Shown: positions 26,191 to 34,217 of the stretch, one piece after another
Position numbering within the stretch: the first letter of the stretch is position 1
Layout of the letters: every line of letters begins with the position of its first letter
Assembly: GCF_000377625.1 (NCBI RefSeq)
Contig: NZ_KB898325.1
Span: 1-64,000, forward strand
Reading direction: 5' to 3'
DNA: 64,000 nt
Source: Prevotella veroralis DSM 19559 = JCM 6290
Lineage (GTDB): Bacteria > Bacteroidota > Bacteroidia > Bacteroidales > Bacteroidaceae
Position numbers and translations under genes: made by a program
The notes under the pieces: generated by a model
What the model was told of the DNA's origin: nothing
Database searches by the model: none
Seen by the model: the letters and a program-made list of their open reading frames with translations, nothing else

Positions 26191-26236
26191 AATAGGACTT
26201 ATCATAGCTTGAAGATTGCTGATGATAAGTCCTATT
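26191..26236. terminator. Bidirectional terminator candidate
   Basis: Perfect 15-bp arms AATAGGACTTATCAT and ATGATAAGTCCTATT with a 16-base loop, 50 bases beyond the 3' end of the minus-strand gene ending at 26286. Confidence 0.65.
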
Positions 26237-26285
26237 GATGCTTATTTACGTGAGTGAAACGTACCTCGATGATAGGAGAAGAACC

Positions 26286-27134
26286 CTATCTCACAGGGTA
26301 ATCGAATCTGTTCGTGTTGTAGAAGTTCGTCTGCTGTGATGGAACATGATCGAATTCTACGTTGATAGAAATAGCGTTTTGATTGTGAGAACCCCATTGA
26401 TAGGTTATGCCACCACCAATTCTATCCATGAATCGACTAGCCATTGCGCCATAACCGAAGCCCATTGCACCATAACCGTAACCAAAGGGACTATAGCCCA
26501 ACATGCCATATCCGCCCCAAGCAGGGTACCCATAACCTGCGTAACCGAAAGCATTTCCGACGTTATTAGAGGTGAATGCCTTCTGAACAAAGGCGTAAGC
26601 ACTCCAATGCTCATCGAATTGATAGCCGAGAACAGCATTGACTCCGCCAACGAAGTAGTTGTTTCCTTGATAAGTCAGATGGTTTACATAGCCACCAACA
26701 GCTAGGGTCGCCTTCTTTGAAAGGTTGGTTACATACATCAGTGACACATCTTGCGAGAATCCTGCGCCATGGTTATATCCATGTCCAAGGTTGGCAAATG
26801 CCGATGCACTAAGGTTTATGTTCAATCCTTTATGCAGTCTCCATGGACCTAAGCCATAGCCCCACTCGGGGTAATAGAAACTATTGGGAGTAACAGTCTG
26901 ACCGCTTTCTGTTATGACAGGGAGGTTATTGTCTATTTGAGATTGCTGTTCACGATCCTCTGCCATACGCCTAGCATATTCTTTCTCAGCCTCAGTTGCT
27001 TCCCTTGGTCCTTTCAAGCGCGATGACTCGATAGGCTTCACAACCGATGTATCAACGTTGTGCTGCCCCGCTATTGTTTGCGCCTGCAATGGCAAGCACA
27101 AGATAGCTGTTATTATGAAAGCATATTTCTTCAT
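26286..27134 (-). CDS. Secreted glycine/tyrosine-rich outer-membrane protein, unknown function
   Basis: Protein of 282 residues with a signal peptide (about 1-19, cut after LQA). The middle and C-terminal parts alternate hydrophobic and polar residues like a beta-barrel (LNINLSASAFANLG, ATLAVGGYVNHLTYQG), and residues about 195-235 form a tract of repeated GYG, GYA and FGYG, which may be a surface loop. No family recognised. A TATATTTGC promoter is immediately upstream. The tract looks extensible, but the DNA does not show a simple tandem repeat. Confidence 0.7.
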   Translation of the reverse strand: MKKYAFIITAILCLPLQAQTIAGQHNVDTSVVKPIESSRLKGPREATEAEKEYARRMAEDREQQSQIDNNLPVITESGQTVTPNSFYYPEWGYGLGPWRLHKGLNINLSASAFANLGHGYNHGAGFSQDVSLMYVTNLSKKATLAVGGYVNHLTYQGNNYFVGGVNAVLGYQFDEHWSAYAFVQKAFTSNNVGNAFGYAGYGYPAWGGYGMLGYSPFGYGYGAMGFGYGAMASRFMDRIGGGITYQWGSHNQNAISINVEFDHVPSQQTNFYNTNRFDYPVR

Positions 27135-27140
27135 TTGCTT

Positions 27141-27149
27141 GCAAATATA
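27141..27149 (-). promoter_or_regulatory. Promoter of the Gly/Tyr-rich protein gene
   Basis: Minus-strand TATATTTGC just upstream of the start at 27134, with TTGG about 19 bases further upstream. The start is very near the promoter, so the leader is minimal. Confidence 0.55.
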
Positions 27150-27212
27150 AATAATCGTCTATCAACAGCCAAGTATTTTAAAAGTTATTAGTGTTTTTTC
27201 AAGTTGTTGGTA

Positions 27213-28163
27213 CTACTTAGTTTTCATGATGAGCGGTGGATCTGTTGTAAAGAGAAATACGGTTGCACCATGGAAAACCTGTCCTGGCTGTAAGCTATTG
27301 TCTACTTTTTCCATACCACTATTGTATCCAGCATGCAAGGGTTGTAGTGTTATGCCGCTACTTTGTGCCCCATGCGTATTGATGAGTAGGGTGGGTTCAC
27401 TAGAGTAGATGGTCATTGCGCGCCCACTTTGTGCATCGAAAAGGATAGCGGCAGGCTTTTGCATATTGTCAGGATGTCGCAGTTGGAAAGCATGATAATA
27501 GCCATTGATCGTTGCTTTTATTCGCTCTCCAATCTCTCTTGGTTGGGTAAAGTCGAATGGAGTAAGGCGTGTTTTCTGTAGTTCATTAGTGGGTAATTGC
27601 TCCTTATCCAACTTATTTGTATAGTGCGTATCTAGCCACAGATGTTGTTTAAGGATAGATCGGTGCATGTCACCAGATAGATTGAAACAAATTCCATTGG
27701 TTACTTGCAATGTTGTAGGAGCAGTCGTCGTGATACGATAATCAATGTCGAGTGCATTCTGATCGGATAGCGTATAGGTAACAGTTGCATTCAGTTTACC
27801 ATCGAGATTGTTCTCTCCCTCAGTCGTAATATAGCGTAGGGAGACCGATTGGTTATCAGAGCTAACAACCTCCCAAACCTTTGATGAGAGCGTTTCTGTA
27901 TGATCCTTACCGAAATAGATAAGCGTTGCTCCTAATGTAGAGTCTTGCTTGTAGTCTTCCAGCTGATTGTACTCTTTGACCACAGGCTCTAGTCGTCCAT
28001 TCCAATTATGGGCTGTCAACGAAACAAGCCGCGCTCCGTAATTACTCACAATAGCCTCCATACCATTGCTGTTAGTGAGCTTGACGAGTCTTGCTTCCTG
28101 TGCATTTATGTTCATAACAAGGCTCAATAAAGCCATTGTTATTAGTGCATGTATCTGCTTCAT
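27213..28163 (-). CDS. Secreted aldose 1-epimerase (GalM)-like protein, active site altered
   Basis: Protein of 316 residues with a signal peptide ending in MNINA. The fold matches galactose mutarotases (NYGARLVSL, TNGICFNLSG, GITLQPLHAG). In active GalM the equivalent of TNGICFNL is TNHxYFNL with a catalytic histidine, and the glutamate base lies in G-x-x-L-E-T. Here these read Gly157 and Gln274, and the usual RYANRI stretch after the leading glycine is absent (GATLIYFGKDH). It is therefore probably not a working mutarotase and may be a periplasmic sugar-binding relative. It stands alone behind a TAACTTTGC promoter. Confidence 0.75.
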   Translation of the reverse strand: MKQIHALITMALLSLVMNINAQEARLVKLTNSNGMEAIVSNYGARLVSLTAHNWNGRLEPVVKEYNQLEDYKQDSTLGATLIYFGKDHTETLSSKVWEVVSSDNQSVSLRYITTEGENNLDGKLNATVTYTLSDQNALDIDYRITTTAPTTLQVTNGICFNLSGDMHRSILKQHLWLDTHYTNKLDKEQLPTNELQKTRLTPFDFTQPREIGERIKATINGYYHAFQLRHPDNMQKPAAILFDAQSGRAMTIYSSEPTLLINTHGAQSSGITLQPLHAGYNSGMEKVDNSLQPGQVFHGATVFLFTTDPPLIMKTK

Positions 28164-28184
28164 AATGTATCCTTTCTGTATATT

Positions 28185-28193
28185 GCAAAGTTA
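28185..28193 (-). promoter_or_regulatory. Promoter of the GalM-like gene (-7 element)
   Basis: Minus-strand TAACTTTGC 22 bases before the start at 28163. Confidence 0.55.
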
Positions 28194-28213
28194 GTAAAAA
28201 ACTTTAGAAATGC

Positions 28214-28244
28214 TTGTGTGGTAGAAATAAATGTTATACTTTCG
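28214..28244 (+). promoter_or_regulatory. Promoter upstream of the DAHP synthase gene
   Basis: TTG at 28214-28216, 20-base spacer, TACTTTCG at 28237-28244. The start codon is about 140 bases downstream. Confidence 0.5.
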
Positions 28245-28383
28245 TATCCAAATACAACTATTTGAGAATAAAAGAAGAAGTCTTCTCTCTCTTTCCGTTG
28301 CTTTTGTCTTCTACAGCCTATGCGAGTTTATAAGATAAAAGAATGTCAGGAAAGAGCAAAGAGATAGCAAAAGATACAGGATT

Positions 28384-29451
28384 ATGGAGTTAGAATTAGA
28401 ACCCTTATGCCTTCCTTGTGATAAGAAACGCCCCATTGTCATAGCAGGACCCTGCTCCGCCGAAACCGAAGAGCAGGTGATGAGTACGGCACGCATGTTG
28501 GCAGATAAAGGATGTCACATCTTTCGTGCAGGCGTATGGAAGCCACGTACCAAGCCTGGAGGATTCGAAGGAAATGGAGAGAAAGCCTTACCATGGTTGA
28601 AAGAAGTCAAGGAAGAGACTGGGATGATGATTTCTACAGAGGTGGCAACCCCCGATCATGTCGAGTTAGCAATGCGGTATGATATGGACGTACTATGGGT
28701 TGGTGCACGTACATCGGCTAATCCTTTTGCAATGCAGGCATTGGCAGATTCGATGCAAGGACTTCAAATACCAGTATTGGTGAAGAACCCAGTCAATCCT
28801 GATTTAGAACTATGGATTGGTGGCTTACAACGGTTGAATCAAGCAGGGATAAAGCGTCTAGGTGTAATCCATCGGGGCTTCTCTAGCTATGATAAGAAGA
28901 TATATCGCAACCTACCGATGTGGCAAATCCCTATTGAATTGCGCCGTCGTATTCCTGGATTACCCATTATTTGTGACCCTAGTCATATTGGCGGACGCCG
29001 TGACTTGATTGCTCCTCTCTGTCAGCAAGCAATGGATTTAGGCTTTGATGGACTCATCGTAGAGAGCCATTGCAACCCAAAAGAAGCATGGAGTGACGCC
29101 AAGCAGCAGGTAACTCCTGATATTCTGGATTATATTCTGTCGTTACTTGTGATACGTGATGACACCTTCACGACTGAAGATATCCGTTCGTTACGTGCGC
29201 AGATAGATGAGTTAGACAACTCATTGATGGAACTCCTTGCGAAGCGTTTCCGCTTATGTAGGGAGATTGGAACCTTTAAGAAGGAACATAACATGACTAT
29301 CTTACAGACGAGGAGATATAATGAGATACTTGAGAAACGTGGTACACAAGCAGGCTTATGTGGTATGAATCCAAAGTTTGCAGCACATATCTTCGAGCTT
29401 ATCCATGAGGAGAGTGTACGACAGCAGTTGGCTATCGTCAATCAATCATAG
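28384..29451 (+). CDS. Bifunctional 3-deoxy-7-phosphoheptulonate synthase / chorismate mutase (type II)
   Basis: Protein of 355 residues. Residues about 1-260 are a KDO8P/DAHP synthase domain (IAGPCSAE near 20, KPRTKPGGF near 58, PCxxxDPSHIGGRR near 200), which joins phosphoenolpyruvate to erythrose-4-phosphate at the start of aromatic synthesis. Residues about 265-350 are an AroQ-type chorismate mutase (LRAQIDELDNSLMELLAKR, ILQTRRYNEILEKR). The fusion links the first step with the branch to prephenate and probably allows feedback control. The cytosolic enzyme is followed, 26 bases on, by a secreted nuclease-fold protein. Confidence 0.93.
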   Translation: MELELEPLCLPCDKKRPIVIAGPCSAETEEQVMSTARMLADKGCHIFRAGVWKPRTKPGGFEGNGEKALPWLKEVKEETGMMISTEVATPDHVELAMRYDMDVLWVGARTSANPFAMQALADSMQGLQIPVLVKNPVNPDLELWIGGLQRLNQAGIKRLGVIHRGFSSYDKKIYRNLPMWQIPIELRRRIPGLPIICDPSHIGGRRDLIAPLCQQAMDLGFDGLIVESHCNPKEAWSDAKQQVTPDILDYILSLLVIRDDTFTTEDIRSLRAQIDELDNSLMELLAKRFRLCREIGTFKKEHNMTILQTRRYNEILEKRGTQAGLCGMNPKFAAHIFELIHEESVRQQLAIVNQS

Positions 29452-29477
29452 GTCTGTTTGTACTTAAAATTACTGAT

Positions 29478-30458
29478 ATGTTGCGTTTGTTGTTAACCTT
29501 TCTTTTGGGTGTAATAACCCTATACTCTGAAGCACAGAGTAGGTTTACTATCGTAGAACTAAACACTGAGAACCTCTTTGATGCACGGCATGATACACTG
29601 AAGAATGACTATGAGTTCTTACCCAATTCACCACGTCACTGGACACGAGCGAAGTATTGGAAGAAGTTGAATAGGACGGGGCAGACCATCATAGCCTGCG
29701 GTGAGGATAGTTGTGGATGGCGGTTACCTGACCTCGTCGGATTGTGCGAGGTAGAGAATGATAGCGTACTCTTCGATCTTACGAAACGCTCTTTATTGCG
29801 CAAGGCACGCTATGAATACGTTATGACGTCATCGCTTGATACACGTGGTATAGACGTGGCTTTGCTCTATTCTCCCTTCTCTTTTCGCTTGTTGAAAGCC
29901 GATACTATCAGGGTTAGCTTGATAGCCAACATGCAACCAACTCGTGATATTCTCTATGTCAAGGGGGCTATTATTAATGGTGACACCTTACATGTTCTAT
30001 TGCTTCATGCACCGAGTAGAAGGGGTGGAGAAATGCAGTCGCAACCTTTCCGAAAGCACGTGATGATGCAAGTGAGTAACGTGGTTGACTCTATCCAGAG
30101 ACGCCACTCTGATGCGAAGGTAATCGTGATGGGCGACTTCAATGACTATGCTGATAGTCCTTCATTAAAGCCTTTGTACGAACGTAACTTATTGAATGTC
30201 TCGGCACAAGCAAAGGGTAAGAATGGGGCGAAAGGAACGTATCGCTATCATGGAGAGTGGGGTAGTTTGGATCAGATACTCATTAGTGAGAACCTCCGTT
30301 CCTATGTACTTTCATGCCACATCAATGACGCTCCATTCCTATTGGAGGAAGATATAAAGTATGGTGGAGTAAAGCCTCACCGTGACTATAACGGGATGCG
30401 TTATAACAATGGCTTTAGCGATCATTTGCCCTTGGTGTTACAAATGGCTATCCCTTAA
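29478..30458 (+). CDS. Secreted endonuclease/exonuclease/phosphatase family protein
   Basis: Protein of 326 residues with a signal peptide (about 1-20, ending SEAQS). Motifs of the EEP fold are visible: NTENLFD near 27, LVGLCEVEN near 80, GDFNDY near 215, and SDHLPLV at the C-terminus. Members hydrolyse phosphodiester or phosphate bonds in DNA, lipids or proteins; this export to the periplasm or surface suggests nucleic-acid scavenging or phosphate release. It follows the DAHP synthase gene by 26 bases. A perfect terminator overlaps its stop codon. Confidence 0.88.
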   Translation: MLRLLLTFLLGVITLYSEAQSRFTIVELNTENLFDARHDTLKNDYEFLPNSPRHWTRAKYWKKLNRTGQTIIACGEDSCGWRLPDLVGLCEVENDSVLFDLTKRSLLRKARYEYVMTSSLDTRGIDVALLYSPFSFRLLKADTIRVSLIANMQPTRDILYVKGAIINGDTLHVLLLHAPSRRGGEMQSQPFRKHVMMQVSNVVDSIQRRHSDAKVIVMGDFNDYADSPSLKPLYERNLLNVSAQAKGKNGAKGTYRYHGEWGSLDQILISENLRSYVLSCHINDAPFLLEEDIKYGGVKPHRDYNGMRYNNGFSDHLPLVLQMAIP

Positions 30459-30480
30459 AGAAGGGCTCTTTAAGGGATAG
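30448..30480. terminator. Bidirectional terminator between convergent genes
   Basis: Perfect 13-bp arms CTATCCCTTAAAG and CTTTAAGGGATAG with a 7-base loop, overlapping the last codons of the nuclease-fold gene. Confidence 0.8.
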
Positions 30481-30487
30481 CGAATAT

Positions 30488-31270
30488 TTAGAAGTTAATG
30501 TTGAGACCTGCTTCTACCGCAGTGTAAGACTTTCTTATAGGTACGATAGGTGCCGTATCGTAGATGAGACGATAAGAACCATTGATGCCAATAGCTGGTG
30601 TTATCTTATATAAAAGGTCTACCGCACCCCCGAATCTGGCTTTCTTGAAATAACTATCAGGCTTTCCTTGGTGAATGGCAGTAGCTGTTAAGTCCCAATG
30701 ATCACTGATGTGATGCTTGAAACTCAAGGACAGATGCGTCTTGATACTACGGCTACAAGCGTAGAGCGTGGGCGCAGATGAGGTTGGATCTTTCCATTTC
30801 TCGAACTCATAGAACACACCTGCTGCAGCGAACATAAGGAACTTCTCTTTGTTTACAAGTCGATAACGTGATTGCAAACCAGTAGATACCTTAAACTCTA
30901 AGCCTCTACTTCCTGCCCATTCCGACTCGGCATAGGGATAGACTTCAAAGGCTCGGCTCAATAAGTAACGATACTCCGTGTGAACGTATCCACCACTTAC
31001 TGTCACCTTCTTACCGTATGTTGAGAACTCCAGTTTATTGATGAGATTGATAACACGGCGGTGCTTTATCAATACGTTGAGATTAGCAGTGTTCTTAACA
31101 GTGAGTATATTCTCTTGTTCTGTCTTAAAGTCTAATACTGGCATGAGAGATCCTTGTATGGTCTTCGCACTATCAATGCTTAGGGTGAGATTCTCCGAGA
31201 ATAACATCTGAGAATACGACGGGATAGAGAGTAATAAAGCAAATAATGCAATCGAAAGTCTTTTCTTCAT
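30488..31270 (-). CDS. Predicted outer-membrane beta-barrel (DUF481-like)
   Basis: Protein of 260 residues with a signal peptide (about 1-20, ending SYSQ). Alternating strands and a C-terminal aromatic residue (AGLNINF) fit an outer-membrane barrel. The pattern resembles the YdiY/DUF481 salt-induced outer-membrane group, but I hold this loosely. Convergent with the nuclease-fold gene, with a shared terminator. Confidence 0.65.
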   Translation of the reverse strand: MKKRLSIALFALLLSIPSYSQMLFSENLTLSIDSAKTIQGSLMPVLDFKTEQENILTVKNTANLNVLIKHRRVINLINKLEFSTYGKKVTVSGGYVHTEYRYLLSRAFEVYPYAESEWAGSRGLEFKVSTGLQSRYRLVNKEKFLMFAAAGVFYEFEKWKDPTSSAPTLYACSRSIKTHLSLSFKHHISDHWDLTATAIHQGKPDSYFKKARFGGAVDLLYKITPAIGINGSYRLIYDTAPIVPIRKSYTAVEAGLNINF

Positions 31271-31354
31271 GTGCGTTGATAAGTTCTAAATGTGATAGAG
31301 GGGATAAAAAATAGGGGCGTACAAATGTTAGTGTGCGTCCCTGTTTATTAGTTG

Positions 31355-31774
31355 CTATTGCTTATCAAAAATCTTAAGTTTCTTATTCAACTTGTCAATT
31401 TTGGACTGAAGTTTAGCTATCTTCTTACCCATCTTATCCAATTTTTTCTTACTCTTAGCCAACTTCTTATTTATGGCTTTTGCCTCTTTCAATTTCTTGA
31501 TAGTGTCCTTTGCATCCTTTACCGTGCTAGAAGGGCTTGTTGCAGTGAAGTCGGTTGTTGCCATGTTAGCGTCAGCGTTAACATTAGCAGCCTTCTCCGT
31601 TAACTCATTATAGTCGACTTTCTCTTTCTCATAATCAAGCTGTGTCTTATTCAACTTAGCAGTTAGGTCGAGTACTTCCTGCCGTTCCTTTAGGTTCTTG
31701 ATAGCCGTTGTGTTTGGTGTAGAACCACATGATGTCATTAGTGCTATAGCACCAATTAAGAATAATCTTTTCAT
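31355..31774 (-). CDS. Coiled-coil lipoprotein, unknown function
   Basis: Protein of 139 residues with a lipobox (ALMTSC, Cys16). The rest is helical and highly charged, with lysine-rich heptads in the last 60 residues (LKEAKAINKKLAKSKKKLD and following). It may be an anchored spacer or envelope-stabilising protein like Lpp, but no family is recognised. No neighbours on the same strand within 80 bases, and no clear TAnnTTTG promoter. Confidence 0.7.
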   Translation of the reverse strand: MKRLFLIGAIALMTSCGSTPNTTAIKNLKERQEVLDLTAKLNKTQLDYEKEKVDYNELTEKAANVNADANMATTDFTATSPSSTVKDAKDTIKKLKEAKAINKKLAKSKKKLDKMGKKIAKLQSKIDKLNKKLKIFDKQ

Positions 31775-31870
31775 ACTTTTCTTTACTTTCTTAGTGTTAT
31801 AATAATTAAATACGATACTTTTTTACTTTTGTGTTAGCCTTAGTCCGTAGGCTTACTCTTATATGTTATG

Positions 31871-32737
31871 TTAGAAAATGGAGTCTGTCGACTGTTCTAT
31901 TTGCTTGTGAATATCAGCCTTGCTCTTGCTTAATCCAATTTCATCTAATAGACCACCTATCGCCCCGTCAACCACCTCTTCAATCGTAGATGTAGCTGGT
32001 TTGACAATCTTTTCTTGTATCATTTTCTGCGCCTTCTGCCTTATCTGATCCTTAAGATTTACCTCCGAGTTCTTGTAGTATTGCCTTGCTGCTTCCTGCA
32101 AGTCGTCCTCGTCAACCGTAAAGATATGTCCTAAGAGTCCCAGAGATACGATATGATCCTGTCCAGCATAGTTTACCTTGCCAGTAGAATATATAATGTG
32201 ATTGTCCACCGTAACGAGATTGTCCACTGCAGATCGTATCACATTCCCTGCAAAAGCATTACTGATAGAGCGGAAAGCATTGTCGAAGAGTGCGTTACCC
32301 GTTGTGTTGGTCGTGTCGTTAACAGCGTCATTCACCGTCTTAGTGATTACACCCGACAGCACTTCCTTATGCTGTTCTGGTTTCGGACAAGTGAGGATTA
32401 AGACGATAGCGAAAGCCACTAAGGTAATCAATATACCCAAGAGACAACCCATGTGACTCTTCTTTTGCGTCACTTGTTGCTGTGGAATTGCTTCAGGTTG
32501 AGCAGCTTGTTCAATGGGAGTAGCCTCTACGTAAGGCATATCCTGCTCCTGCGTCTCGGTATCAATAGGGTCATTTCCTACTAATATCGTACGTAATTCT
32601 TCTATTTGCCAAGCTGGAATCCATTGCTGTGTATCGGTAGGCATGACCAATGTTGTAGCCTGAATCTTACGTTCGGCAAGCTCGTTAAGACTGTATGGTC
32701 CCCTCTTTTCGTTATCAATATTAATGAAATATTCCAT
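31871..32737 (-). CDS. GYF_2 domain membrane protein
   Basis: Protein of 288 residues. Residues 1-50 form a GYF_2/DUF4339 domain (YFINIDNEKRGPYSLNELAE, WIPAWQIEE), thought to bind proline-rich peptides. A membrane helix (GCLLGILITLVAFAIVLILTC) lies around residues 97-117. The C-terminal 150 residues are of unknown fold, mostly helical. A TACCTTTGC promoter lies about 85 bases upstream. Such proteins are common in Bacteroidales but poorly characterised. Confidence 0.8.
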   Translation of the reverse strand: MEYFINIDNEKRGPYSLNELAERKIQATTLVMPTDTQQWIPAWQIEELRTILVGNDPIDTETQEQDMPYVEATPIEQAAQPEAIPQQQVTQKKSHMGCLLGILITLVAFAIVLILTCPKPEQHKEVLSGVITKTVNDAVNDTTNTTGNALFDNAFRSISNAFAGNVIRSAVDNLVTVDNHIIYSTGKVNYAGQDHIVSLGLLGHIFTVDEDDLQEAARQYYKNSEVNLKDQIRQKAQKMIQEKIVKPATSTIEEVVDGAIGGLLDEIGLSKSKADIHKQIEQSTDSIF

Positions 32738-32822
32738 AATTTAATCCTTAGCTATTTTGTGGGATACGTGATATAACGTTCTTAGATGTTATCAAACACT
32801 CCCTTACCTATTTCTATTCGGT

Positions 32823-32831
32823 GCAAAGGTA
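32823..32831 (-). promoter_or_regulatory. Promoter of the GYF_2 gene (-7 element)
   Basis: Minus-strand TACCTTTGC, about 85 bases before the start at 32737. Confidence 0.55.
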
Positions 32832-32934
32832 AGTATTAATTCCCAATAGACAAAGAATTACAATCTTTTTATCTATAAGTTGTTACTATTTGAAGATTTA
32901 TGCTTCTTAGCATGTGTAATCAGTGAGAAAGCGG

Positions 32935-32943
32935 TATATTTGC
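32935..32943 (+). promoter_or_regulatory. Promoter of the DUF421 gene (-7 element)
   Basis: TATATTTGC, 43 bases before the start at 32987. Confidence 0.55.
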
Positions 32944-32986
32944 ACGTCAATAAGATCGTACGATAATTCTTAATCAGATAATAATA

Positions 32987-33697
32987 ATGGTAGATTTAAT
33001 CCAGCCTTATGGCGCAATAGCAATGAAGCTAATTGTGGGCATGATTGGTATTTTAGCCTTCTTACGCATTACGGGTAAAGCGCAAATGGGACAGTTGACG
33101 CCTCTTGACACCGTTAGTGCATTCGTGATAGGTGCGTTAGTCGGTGGTGTTTTGTACAACCCAGATATGACTACCTGGCATCTCATCTTCGCTTTGGCTG
33201 TCTGGACAGCCTTTAATATGCTTGTCCGCTTCGCTATGCGTTCCGCTTATCTGCGTCATCTCATTAAGGGCGAGAGCGTCTTTCTGGTGAAAGATGGCGT
33301 TCTAAACTTTAGAAACTTTAAGCGCAACAGTCTTGAGATGGAGCAGTTTAGATTAATGCTAAGGCAGAAAGGCATCTTTTCTATGTTCGATGTAGACGAC
33401 GTTCTATTTGAGGCTAATGGTGCCGTGACGGTTCTTTCGCCCGGTCAAACTGCTTATTCCGTATTGTTGGTGAATAACGGAGAGATTGTAGAAAGCAGTC
33501 TTGCACAATTTAATCACACGCAGGAATGGGTGCAGAAGGCCATCAAACGCAATGGATTCCGCAGCCCCTCTGAACTCTTCTGTATGGAGTGGACACCTCG
33601 AAAAGGGTTCTATTTTGTAACGTTCGAAGGTGATGTGAAGCGTGGTAAAGAGGAGTTCGACTCTGAAGATATAGACCCAGATAACGCACAAGTATAG
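32987..33697 (+). CDS. DUF421 / YetF-like membrane protein
   Basis: Protein of 236 residues: three hydrophobic segments in residues 1-85 (KLIVGMIGILAFLRITGKAQ, VSAFVIGALVGGVLY), then a soluble domain with LRQKGIFSMFDVDDVLFE and an acidic C-terminal tail. The FLRITGKxQMGQLTPLD motif is typical of the YetF/DUF421 family, of unknown function but often linked to membrane stress. It is flanked by arrays D and E on its 3' side. Confidence 0.88.
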   Translation: MVDLIQPYGAIAMKLIVGMIGILAFLRITGKAQMGQLTPLDTVSAFVIGALVGGVLYNPDMTTWHLIFALAVWTAFNMLVRFAMRSAYLRHLIKGESVFLVKDGVLNFRNFKRNSLEMEQFRLMLRQKGIFSMFDVDDVLFEANGAVTVLSPGQTAYSVLLVNNGEIVESSLAQFNHTQEWVQKAIKRNGFRSPSELFCMEWTPRKGFYFVTFEGDVKRGKEEFDSEDIDPDNAQV

Positions 33698-33707
33698 GTT
33701 GGTTGAT

Positions 33708-33746
33708 GTGTAACGATGCGCTGCCTCGTTAGCAGTAAACAAGAAG
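33708..33746 (+). repeat. Hairpin element, copy 2 (shared with 7665-7704)
   Basis: TAACGA/TCGTTA arms with a 9-base loop, followed by GCAGTAAACAAGAAG. Same layout and orientation relative to a 22-bp array as copy 1. Confidence 0.6.
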
Positions 33747-33771
33747 CAATACAGAAGGAAACGCTCTTCTT

Positions 33772-33837
33772 CATTTGAAGAGGGCGTTTCTTTGATGTGA
33801 AGAGAGGCTCTTTTCGATGTGAAGAGAGGCTCTCTTT
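33772..33837 (+). repeat. Tandem array D, three 22-bp units
   Basis: Three 22-base units built on GATGTGAAGAGAGGCTC; the first unit is divergent. The core is related to array B. Confidence 0.75.
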
Positions 33838-33869
33838 TATTATTAGGTAAGATTCTTCTTTCTCCAAAG

Positions 33870-33957
33870 AATATTCCAGTATCACGCTGATGATATTCCA
33901 GTATCACGCACATGATATTCCAGTATCACCCTGATGATATTCCAGTATCACGCACAT
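33870..33957 (+). repeat. Tandem array E, four 22-bp units
   Basis: Four 22-base units starting (G/A)ATATTCCAGTATCAC, with alternating ends GCTGAT/GCACAT/CCTGAT/GCACAT. Alternate units are nearly identical, which suggests duplication of a 44-base pair of units. Confidence 0.9.
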
Positions 33958-34173
33958 GATACTCTATAGAGGCTATAGGCGCTGACTTCTTTTATCATAC
34001 TTTACGAAAGACACGGGGTATAGGAATGCTTGAAGTATCAGCTAACATCGTCTACCTTAATTGTAGTCATATTTCTGCACAAAGCATATTTATATGCGCA
34101 TGAATAGCTAATAAGTGTTTTAAAATACATTAAAATACTACTAACTGGCTTGTTGGTTTATTTCTCTTTTTGC

Positions 34174-34181
34174 TATCTTTG
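34174..34181 (+). promoter_or_regulatory. ffh promoter (-7 element)
   Basis: TATCTTTG with TTG near 34150-34155 upstream, about 37 bases before the ffh start. Confidence 0.6.
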
Positions 34182-34217
34182 TATATCAGAAAAGAATTAT
34201 AAGTATACTATAAAGCA

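Larger units (their letters stand above)
25492..26285. other. Gene-free region with array C and REP-like inverted repeat
   Basis: Nearly 800 bases between two convergent genes. It holds the 22-bp array C (25726-25857), a REP-like inverted repeat (26008-26100) and a perfect hairpin (26191-26236). A 70-codon open frame at 25720-25932 is only the translation of the repeat units. I see no gene. Confidence 0.65.
33698..34217. other. Gene-free region with hairpin element and arrays D and E
   Basis: 520 bases between the DUF421 gene and ffh. It contains the hairpin element copy 2 (33708-33746), array D (33772-33837), array E (33870-33957) and the ffh promoter (34174-34181). Two open frames on the minus strand are translations of the repeats. 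I see no gene. Confidence 0.65.
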
